From a virus: DNA of 35,385 bases. A program made the position numbers and the translations under genes. The notes beneath the pieces are model-generated. The model did no database searches and was not told the DNA's origin. It worked only from the letters and a program-made list of their open reading frames with translations. This document shows, piece after piece, positions 29,694 to 35,385 of the stretch. The stretch spans positions 1 to 35,385 of the IMG/VR virus record IMGVR_UViG_3300027508_000021. One strand, written 5' to 3'. Position 1 is the first letter of the stretch. Every line of letters begins with the position of its first letter.

Positions 29694-30221
29694 TTACTCC
29701 CTTCCGGCGAGTGGATTCGCCAGCGTCTTAGTGATGCGGTCATCAACTTGCTTCTCAAGCTCTTTGATCCGCCTCTGTTGCTCCACATCCTGTGCGCGGA
29801 GTTCCTGAATAATAGCACGTTGGGATTGCATTGTCTCCCTTTCGGAAACTTGCGTCCTTGCAGATACCGCGTCAACCGTTTGACGGGTACTCATAACACT
29901 ACTGCCAACGCTGCTAGAAAGGGCTGACAGATTATCCGATAAATACTTGGTCGTCTCCAAGTTCATGCGGATCATGCGCTCGTTGCTGTCCTGCCGCTCT
30001 TTCATCTTATTAAACTCATCGCCCATAGACGCATAGGTGGAGGTAACCTCCTGCATGGTCAGGAACTGCTGGTAGACTTGGAACCCGGCCCAGAGTGAAC
30101 CGACGACAGTCGAGATCGCCGCAAAGATGATAGCAATCTTGCCGCTGCTTAATCCGCCAATGTTGAAGCTAAATCCGCTTTCATCAAACGCGACCTTCGA
30201 TTCTTCTTTTTCGTCACTCAT
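29694..30221 (-). CDS. Membrane-anchored coiled-coil protein, i-spanin-like topology
   Basis: This is 175 residues from the ATG at 30221, chosen for its GGAGG 6 nt upstream; it overlaps the upstream stop by 8 nt. A short acidic N-terminus leads to one hydrophobic helix (about 28-50), then a long charged coiled coil to the end (EFNKMKERQDSNERMIRM, later QDVEQQRRIKELEKQVDD). N-in, one anchor and a periplasmic coiled coil is the topology of inner spanins such as Rz (153 residues). No embedded outer spanin was found here. A structural or signalling role is also possible. Confidence 0.65.
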   Translation of the reverse strand: MSDEKEESKVAFDESGFSFNIGGLSSGKIAIIFAAISTVVGSLWAGFQVYQQFLTMQEVTSTYASMGDEFNKMKERQDSNERMIRMNLETTKYLSDNLSALSSSVGSSVMSTRQTVDAVSARTQVSERETMQSQRAIIQELRAQDVEQQRRIKELEKQVDDRITKTLANPLAGRE

Positions 30222-32034
30222 ATTGGTCCTCCACCATGTCATCCCATGCCTGATCCTGTCCCCTCATCATTCGATATAATGCCAAATTTGCATCCGGTAT
30301 GCGACGACCCTTGTAGATGTCCTTGGGCTGGTAAAACGGCATATCCGGTATCCGAGCTTGCGTGTATGCCCCATACCCCTCTGGGACCGCTGCAAGTTGC
30401 GTCATGACCGCGTTATCTTCTGAGTTCATGTCACCGACATCAGCAGGTGTGCCAGCCGACATCTCATTCTGCATTCCCATGTTGAGCAGTTCCATCTGCT
30501 GCGCTTGCCCTACAGGTGTAGTCATATCACCCATGCCGGTGACAGGTGCTGCTGCAAACGTCGGGCCTTCAGTGGGCTGAATAGAATAAGTCTCGCCATT
30601 TGTTTCAGTCGTTTTCTGCTGCCCAAATTGCTCGACATATTGAGCATCGGCTTGCGCTAAAAATGCGACGTTTTGCAGACTTGCCTGTAGCACCGTCTCA
30701 CGGGAGAATGTGTCAGCGTCTTCGATTGCCTCACGCTGAAAGAAGTCCACGTTTTTATCATTGCGAGAATCAGAGCCATTTAAAGCGATTACAGACGCAT
30801 CGTTTGCGCTTGCGGTACTTACTGCCAAAACTGACGATATAATGCTCTGAGCGGCCTCTAAATCGCTTTTAAGGGTATCTGGGCTATCATCCTTGCGGTC
30901 TGTGCGTTGAGTGTCGCTTTGAGATGCGTCAATCGCCTGAGATTTATCCTGAGTTGATGAAGTTGAGATAGTTGACCTGCCATCTTCGGATTTGGCTGCG
31001 TCAGATGCCGACTGCGCCTCAGATGCGGATTCAGCAACAGCTTCCATCGCGCCAGATAATTCAGCCTGAGTTATATCATCGGACATAACTGTAGAATCCT
31101 GTGACGCAGCCAGAGCAGTGACTTCACTTGGGTCAAGTCGATCCACATCTTCAGATTCAGCAACCTCTTCTGTTTCTGCAACCTCCTCAACAACCGTCTC
31201 TTCAGCTTCAACAATCTCTTCAGCAACAGTTACCTCTTCGACAGCAGCCTCAACTTCTTGTTGAATTTCAACAACTTCTTCAGTCTCTTCTTGCGGCGTA
31301 TCGATTACCACATTTGTGGCATCCTCTTCTGTCATCTGCTCTTGCACAGGCTCATCAACAGTTACCGGGTTATCGATAATATCAGGTGCGCCAGTAGGTG
31401 CAATTTGCATTGGCGGCTCTGGCTCTGGCTCTGGTTGGGTTGCAGGTACGCCAGCGATGTATGATGTGTTGTCTAGTACATTAATGTTCTGACCGTAAAA
31501 AAGGCTAATGCTGTCAGCCATCGTCGGGCCAGTTAGGCCAGCAGACACGATGTGATACTGGTTGTTCATGTCGCCATAATTCCATTGAATTTTCCCATCA
31601 GGGAACAAGGCAATCTCAAATGTGTTTCTTAGGTTTGTGCCGTATTCGTATGTATTATACCAACCAAATACGGCTGCATCTGAACTGCTACGGTAATAAG
31701 GGTTTCCGCCACTAATCAGGTCAGACCATGATGCGTAAATCGCATTGCGCGGAGCTTGCTCTATAGGCATCCCATTGCAGCAAAGATGGTTGTTGCTTTG
31801 GAATGAGATAAACCCGTTGGTCGATACCCATGCAGAGGTAAATGTCTGGCCGAAATACTCAAACGGGAACGCAAACTGCACAACGCTTGTGCTGTCATCG
31901 CCACCATTGATCGGTGTCATTGTCTGGGGTGAACCAATGAATTGAGGCGGAATCAAGACCGGATTGTAGTCTTGCGCCGCAACAGGCCAGCAGATCAGCG
32001 CCGCGAGGATGACTTGGGCTTGTTTTCTTCCCAT
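30214..32034 (-). CDS. Exported protein with NIDO-like beta domain and acidic repeats
   Basis: This 606-residue protein has a signal peptide (MGRKQAQVILAALICWPVAA, cut before QDYNP). Residues about 40-205 form a beta-rich domain with FAFPFEYFGQTFTSAWVSTN, GFISFQS and FEIALFPDGKIQWNYGDM, the style of NIDO-like extracellular domains. Then come a PEP stretch and a highly acidic helical run of VEE/EEV units (about 215-300). A Ser/Ala/Asp-rich linker and an amphipathic C-terminus complete it. It would be outside the cytoplasm. Large exported proteins are rare in phages, so it may act in envelope remodelling, exclusion or as a virion surface protein. Not recognised as a described family. Confidence 0.7.
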   Translation of the reverse strand: MGRKQAQVILAALICWPVAAQDYNPVLIPPQFIGSPQTMTPINGGDDSTSVVQFAFPFEYFGQTFTSAWVSTNGFISFQSNNHLCCNGMPIEQAPRNAIYASWSDLISGGNPYYRSSSDAAVFGWYNTYEYGTNLRNTFEIALFPDGKIQWNYGDMNNQYHIVSAGLTGPTMADSISLFYGQNINVLDNTSYIAGVPATQPEPEPEPPMQIAPTGAPDIIDNPVTVDEPVQEQMTEEDATNVVIDTPQEETEEVVEIQQEVEAAVEEVTVAEEIVEAEETVVEEVAETEEVAESEDVDRLDPSEVTALAASQDSTVMSDDITQAELSGAMEAVAESASEAQSASDAAKSEDGRSTISTSSTQDKSQAIDASQSDTQRTDRKDDSPDTLKSDLEAAQSIISSVLAVSTASANDASVIALNGSDSRNDKNVDFFQREAIEDADTFSRETVLQASLQNVAFLAQADAQYVEQFGQQKTTETNGETYSIQPTEGPTFAAAPVTGMGDMTTPVGQAQQMELLNMGMQNEMSAGTPADVGDMNSEDNAVMTQLAAVPEGYGAYTQARIPDMPFYQPKDIYKGRRIPDANLALYRMMRGQDQAWDDMVEDQYE

Positions 32035-33206
32035 GCCGCTGCCGCCTCTTTGCCAATCTTGCCTTCATACGGGCAAGGTGTGCCAGCCATCTTCATGGCA
32101 TCAAATACGCGCTCATCCTGACAGAGCAGTGACACAGCAGCTACCCGCATACCCATGTCGTATAGCGTCTTAGATAGCTTCAGGGCTTCGCAGTTCTTGT
32201 CGCGCACAGTCTTGCCAGCAGAGAAGCCGAGAATTTGCGTCTGCACAGCCCCAGAGACCCCAGAGGTGCAGAGGTCTTGGCTGTAGCTCATTATAGACGG
32301 CGCAATGGCTGAAGGAGGAGGTGACTTGATATTTTGATCGATTACCTGCCGATTCACGCTTTCGCTGTAACTGGTAGACTTACTATCATTTACATTGATG
32401 TTGTTGTTCTGATTGACATTTGTGTTCTCTGATACCGACGTATTCTGGTTGACGTTGGTGTTGGTGCTGACAGAGCGACTGTCGTTGACGTTCGTGTTCA
32501 CGTTAAGGCTCTCGCTAGTTGAGACATTCGTGTTCACGTTTGTATTATTCGATGTGCTGGTTGAGGTGCTATCGTTGTAGTTGCGATTGGTATTATCGCT
32601 CGTCGATAAGCTGTTGTTTTGATTGATGTTTGTGTTCGTCGATGTTGACGTATTCAAGTTGGTATTCGTCGATGTCGATGTGCTGACGTTGGTGTTCAGG
32701 TTCTCAGACGTAGACGTATTCACATTGTTATTGTTGTTCGTGTTCGTCGATGTCGAAACGTTTGTGTTTAGATTTGTATTTGCCGACGTACTAGTGACGG
32801 TGCTGGCATTGGTGCTGTTCACTGTCTGATTGACCGTGCTGGTCGAGACATCGGTATTAAAGTTGTTGTTGGTCGCCGTGCTGGTAGACGTATTCGTGTT
32901 CTGATTGATGTTCGTAGCGGTCCCAGATTGCACATTATTATTCGTGTTAATCGATGTGCTAGTAGACGTATTTACGTTGTTATTCGTGTTGACGTTCGTC
33001 GATGTCGCCGTGCTGGTCGATGTCGAGACATTGTTATTGTTGTTCGTGTTCGTGCTGGTAGCCGTCGATGTAGACGTATTCACGTTCGTATTAGCATTTG
33101 TTGCTGTCGAAGTTGTCGTCGTGTCGTAGACGTAGTTGGTGGTCTGGGCGACCACCATGCTAGACCAGCCGACTGCAATGAGAACGAGAAAGCGTTTATT
33201 TACCAC
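31995..33206 (-). CDS. Exported Asn/Thr/Ser-repeat protein with Cys-containing C-domain
   Basis: This 403-residue protein has a GTG start with AGGTGG upstream. A signal peptide (about 1-20, ending VVA) is followed by about 250 residues almost purely of Asn, Thr, Ser and Val, in units like NTNVNTSTST. The C-terminal about 110 residues are globular: SYSQDLCTSGVSGA, KNCEALKLSK, SLLCQDERVFDAMKM and GTPCPYEGK, with four Cys that may pair in the periplasm. N-terminal repeats carry many N-x-S/T sites. It overlaps the next exported gene by 40 nt. The C-domain likely acts; the repeats may form a stalk or be modified. Not recognised. Confidence 0.75.
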   Translation of the reverse strand: MVNKRFLVLIAVGWSSMVVAQTTNYVYDTTTTSTATNANTNVNTSTSTATSTNTNNNNNVSTSTSTATSTNVNTNNNVNTSTSTSINTNNNVQSGTATNINQNTNTSTSTATNNNFNTDVSTSTVNQTVNSTNASTVTSTSANTNLNTNVSTSTNTNNNNNVNTSTSENLNTNVSTSTSTNTNLNTSTSTNTNINQNNSLSTSDNTNRNYNDSTSTSTSNNTNVNTNVSTSESLNVNTNVNDSRSVSTNTNVNQNTSVSENTNVNQNNNINVNDSKSTSYSESVNRQVIDQNIKSPPPSAIAPSIMSYSQDLCTSGVSGAVQTQILGFSAGKTVRDKNCEALKLSKTLYDMGMRVAAVSLLCQDERVFDAMKMAGTPCPYEGKIGKEAAAAWEENKPKSSSRR

Positions 33207-33414
33207 GATCCGCCACCTGCTGTAATCGATCTTCGATTCGCAAGAGGTGCGTCATCATCGTATCAAAGCGACGATCAATAGAGTCGAATTTCTCGTCCCC
33301 AAATTGAAGACGCGCTTCCAGTTTCGTCAGACGGGTGTTCAGATTGGTCCACACGCCAATCAGACCCCCTACAAAACTTAAAACCGTCACTATCGTATTG
33401 ATGTCGATTTCCAC
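33196..33414 (-). CDS. Small membrane/coiled-coil protein (XhlA- or holin-like)
   Basis: The GTG start at 33414 has GGAG 7 nt upstream. The 72-residue product has an N-terminal hydrophobic helix (INTIVTVLSFVGGLIGVW, about 5-22) and a coiled-coil tail (LNTRLTKLEARLQ, then RRFDTMMTHLLRIEDRLQQ). This layout is seen in XhlA-like lysis proteins and some holins. It overlaps the end of the glycosyltransferase frame by 140 nt in a different frame and overlaps the next gene by 11 nt. A role in lysis or in anchoring exported proteins is possible. Confidence 0.65.
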   Translation of the reverse strand: MEIDINTIVTVLSFVGGLIGVWTNLNTRLTKLEARLQFGDEKFDSIDRRFDTMMTHLLRIEDRLQQVADRGK

Positions 33415-34456
33415 GAATAAGCTCCAGATTCGACTTTAGACGCTCGTTATCTGGTTCGTGTAATACAGCATTTTGAGCTTCAATGACAGCATCTTCTTGC
33501 AAGCCAAGGTGGTAGGCAGAGATAGCCGCCATATCATGTAGTTTGGCTCCCCAGACTGACGGATCACAGGTATAGACCAGCGCCTTATCCGTAATCTTTA
33601 GCCCTGATTTGGCGGCATGGTGGCAGGTGTCCCAGTCATTGAGCCGATAGGCTTGCATGGCTAGATCAGCCCAAGGCTCACGGGTGTTAGGTGCTTCAGC
33701 CGTTGCCCGACGCAGCCACTTCATTGCTTCCCATGTCTCGCCACGCTCCGCATAACTCTGGCCCAGCAACCGCATCGCATAGCAACGCTCATTAGGCCAA
33801 TCAGCACCCGGCATATCCAAGTAGCTGTGCAATGCCCCTATAGCCTCCTCCCAGAGCCTGTAGAACGTCAATTCACGGGCAAAGTAGAACGCATTACGCG
33901 GACAGGCTGGGTCTTCCTTCACAGCCAGCCGGAGAAGGTCCAGATATTGCCCACGGCTCTTGGTTGGATCAGGCAGGTGACGCACTAGCAGCTTGTCGGT
34001 GTGAGCATAGACCTCAGTGATCCGGCCATCAGGCACAGGATACTCATGAACAGGATGATGGAAGCGATAGCCGTTCTTCGCAAATATCTTCTCATAGTAG
34101 AACGTGATGTCGCATCCCCAATCAAAGAGATACCGAAGCCGTGTTGTCTCAGGTGTCCAAACACGCTCGATCTCCTCACGCCAACCCGGCTCAAGCACTT
34201 CGTCTAAGTCTAGGCTAATGATAACGTCCACATCAGCCGGTATAAGCGCCAGTGCGGCATTGCGGGCCACATCAAAGCGCCAAGGCTTTACACTGATGTC
34301 ATAAACTGTAGCGCCGCATTTATGGGCAAGTTCGGCAGTGCCATCATCGCTACCAGTATCTGCGATGACGACATAATCAGCATCCGCGCATGATGCCATG
34401 AACCTCTCAACGAATGCAGCTTCGTTCTTTGAGATTGCGCTAACAGCGATTTTCAT
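33275..34456 (-). CDS. Family 2 glycosyltransferase with TPR repeats
   Basis: This 393-residue protein has GGAAGGGG before the ATG. The N-terminal domain (about 1-190) is a GT-A fold: MKIAVSAISKNEAAFVERFM, IADTGSDDGTAELA, and IISLDLDEVLEPGW containing the DxD metal motif, then FHHPVHEYPVPDG. The rest (about 195-350) is helical with TPR-like pairs, as in many bacterial glycosyltransferases. It may modify virion or exported proteins, or host glycans. The last 46 codons are read over the 5' part of 33196-33414 and look unlike TPR sequence, so the C-terminus may be an overprinted extension. Confidence 0.85.
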   Translation of the reverse strand: MKIAVSAISKNEAAFVERFMASCADADYVVIADTGSDDGTAELAHKCGATVYDISVKPWRFDVARNAALALIPADVDVIISLDLDEVLEPGWREEIERVWTPETTRLRYLFDWGCDITFYYEKIFAKNGYRFHHPVHEYPVPDGRITEVYAHTDKLLVRHLPDPTKSRGQYLDLLRLAVKEDPACPRNAFYFARELTFYRLWEEAIGALHSYLDMPGADWPNERCYAMRLLGQSYAERGETWEAMKWLRRATAEAPNTREPWADLAMQAYRLNDWDTCHHAAKSGLKITDKALVYTCDPSVWGAKLHDMAAISAYHLGLQEDAVIEAQNAVLHEPDNERLKSNLELIRGNRHQYDSDGFKFCRGSDWRVDQSEHPSDETGSASSIWGREIRLY

Positions 34457-34476
34457 AAGCCCCTTCCTCTTATGAT

Positions 34477-34926
34477 TTAACTAACCCATTCTTCCGTCGG
34501 AGCTTCAGGCCACACAGGAGCCAGAAGGTCCATGTCACGCAGGGCTTGGCGATAATCAGCAAAAGCCGTCTTGCAATCAGCCGTCAGGTTAACGTCTGCA
34601 AGCTGCGTCCAATCGCACAGAGCCAGCTTCGAGTTACGCACATTGCGGTTACCAGCCTTTGTGGCTTCATCCTTAGCCGTTAGCTCGTCAGCAGAAAGGC
34701 TTTCCACGGTCACAGCGTAAACGTCACCGCCTTCGAGATAGGCTTCGCAGGAAACCAGCTTCTGCGTGGCAGCATCGTGCGCCTTGAAATAGGTTACTGG
34801 AACAAGGTTGTTCTCAGCCATCCATTCAGCTTCAGGCCCAGAGGCAGGGAACGATACGTTAGGGAACAGGACGTATAGATCACCCGTCTGTTCGATGGCT
34901 CCATTATTTACGATAGCGACAATCAT
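34477..34926 (-). CDS. Tail fibre assembly chaperone-like protein
   Basis: This is the complete gene of 149 residues. Its N-terminal half has IVNNGAIEQTGDLYVLFPNV and AEWMAENNLVPVTYFKA. The C-terminal half has RNVRNSKLALCDWTQLADV then TAFADYRQALRDMDLLA, which is the Caudo_TAP-type signature (RN..L..CDWTQL...YRQALRD) of fibre assembly proteins. Such proteins trimerise fibres without being in the final virion. GGAGG lies 5 nt before the ATG. It is followed leftward by the glycosyltransferase. A truncated allele is at the start of the window. Confidence 0.82.
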   Translation of the reverse strand: MIVAIVNNGAIEQTGDLYVLFPNVSFPASGPEAEWMAENNLVPVTYFKAHDAATQKLVSCEAYLEGGDVYAVTVESLSADELTAKDEATKAGNRNVRNSKLALCDWTQLADVNLTADCKTAFADYRQALRDMDLLAPVWPEAPTEEWVS

Positions 34927-35385
34927 TTTTGCCTCCAGTTACTTATTCGGGAATGCCGCTGTGGGCGGTGTGAAGTTAGCAGTGTAGCGGGCTACGCCTT
35001 TAGTGATGCGAAGGTCGTCGATGTAACCATTGAGATACTGGGCTTGCGTATTGCTTTCAGCGCCAATTGTGAAGTTGTTCGTTGCGTTGTAGAGAGCAGA
35101 TGAGTTAGTCGTTGATGATCTTGATGTGCCATCTACATAAATCGTAAACGTGCTTCCATTGCGAACAGCAGCGATGTGATACCACTGACCTGTGGACAGC
35201 GTGAAAGATGTTGATGACGTAGATAGGTCAAAGAGAACTGAAGACCCATTTGATGACGTAATCAGGCGTAAATACCCTGACGATCCAGACGAAAGCATCA
35301 GCGCCCAGCTAAGAGTTGTTCCCCCAGTATCGCCAGACCACTGGCCCATTATCATCGCTTCGTTGGCTAGTGAGTTGAAATACAC
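34670..35385. repeat. Right copy of the 716-bp end repeat
   Basis: This copy matches 1-716 with about 29 substitutions and no gaps. It spans the 5' part of the fibre assembly gene, a 12-base spacer with the ribosome site, and the 3' 447 nt of a LamG gene. Because it runs to the last base, it marks the point where the circular map closes. Compare the left copy for interpretation. Confidence 0.93.
34939..35385 (-). CDS. LamG-domain tail fibre, 3' part only (cut by window end)
   Basis: The last 148-149 codons of a LamG fibre are present, ending at the same stop and sequence as the complete gene at 270-2270. The third LamG module is covered (IMGQWSGDTGGTTLSWALML, IAAVRNGSTFTIYVDGTS, GYIDDLRITKGVARYT). 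One residue differs (Ser for Ala in the GTSR.S segment); other base changes are silent. It probably represents the same gene in another strain, interrupted by the contig end; the start lies outside the window. Confidence 0.85.
   Translation of the reverse strand: MYFNSLANEAMIMGQWSGDTGGTTLSWALMLSSGSSGYLRLITSSNGSSVLFDLSTSSTSFTLSTGQWYHIAAVRNGSTFTIYVDGTSRSSTTNSSALYNATNNFTIGAESNTQAQYLNGYIDDLRITKGVARYTANFTPPTAAFPNK

Noticed and set aside
31128-31379. Plus-strand frame rich in Gln and Leu
   Set aside because: It is the complement of the acidic VEE repeat region of the exported protein; no start signal.
32340-33120. A CRISPR-like or tandem repeat array in the region of repeated GTTCGTGTT/GATGTCGA units
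   Set aside because: The units are irregular in length and are codons for an Asn/Thr/Ser-rich protein in one open frame; no spacers.
32623-33129. Plus-strand frames with repeated Val/Phe/Asp units
   Set aside because: They are shadows of the Asn/Thr/Ser repeat gene on the minus strand.

Overview
The window is almost certainly one nearly complete genome of a tailed double-stranded DNA phage with siphovirus morphology. It carries a lambda-type (GpA) terminase, a lambda-family portal, an HK97-type protease and capsid, a frameshifting G/GT tail chaperone, a tape measure and a J-like tail hub. The host cannot be read directly. The tail-tip gene order (distal tail, DUF2163-like, DUF6950/K-like, J-like), ERF/YqaJ recombination, DUF1064 and the LamG/collagen-like fibres suggest a proteobacterial host, perhaps an aquatic alphaproteobacterium. 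This is inference. No integrase, tRNA, rRNA, CRISPR array or insertion sequence was seen.

Ends: positions 1-716 and 34670-35385 are the same 716 bases in the same orientation, with no indels and about 29 substitutions. All but one of the coding substitutions are synonymous. The simplest reading is a circular map of about 34.67 kb whose two contig ends come from slightly different strains. On that reading the broken genes at the two ends are alleles of the complete fibre gene (270-2270) and fibre-assembly gene (34477-34926).

Layout: (a) 24487-24568 is a divergent control region with a strong rightward promoter, an overlapping 13-bp palindrome and a leftward HTH regulator gene. (b) Rightward from 24569 to 28384: ERF annealase, YqaJ exonuclease, NinB, SSB, an HNH homing endonuclease with its own promoter, several small genes (some membrane proteins) and a PD-(D/E)XK-like nuclease. 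(c) Leftward from 24486 to 20362: regulator, DUF1064 nuclease, DnaA domain-IV-like protein, YdaU-like protein and many tiny, tightly overlapping genes. (d) Leftward from 20069 to 5120: terminase, 44-residue basic protein, connector, portal, protease-capsid fusion, head completion, tail tube, G/GT chaperone, tape measure and tail tip. (e) Leftward from 5096 through the junction to 34477: receptor-binding cassette (collagen-like fibre, Mtd-N-like protein, triple LamG protein, fibre-assembly chaperone). (f) Leftward from 34456 to 28381: glycosyltransferase with TPRs, holin-like protein, two large exported proteins (one extremely Asn/Thr/Ser-rich), a spanin-like coiled-coil membrane protein, a membrane protein with two EF-hand loops, a GH19 endolysin and a second small membrane protein.

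Packing is extreme: most gene junctions are TAATG, ATGA or GTGA overlaps, or overlaps of 8 nt. Several genes shorter than 60 codons were recovered by reading the gaps directly. The most notable points are the canonical -1 frameshift signal (A AAA AAC followed by a 9-bp perfect stem), the protease-capsid fusion with a credible internal capsid start, the early genetic switch, and the unusual exported-protein/EF-hand/lysis block.
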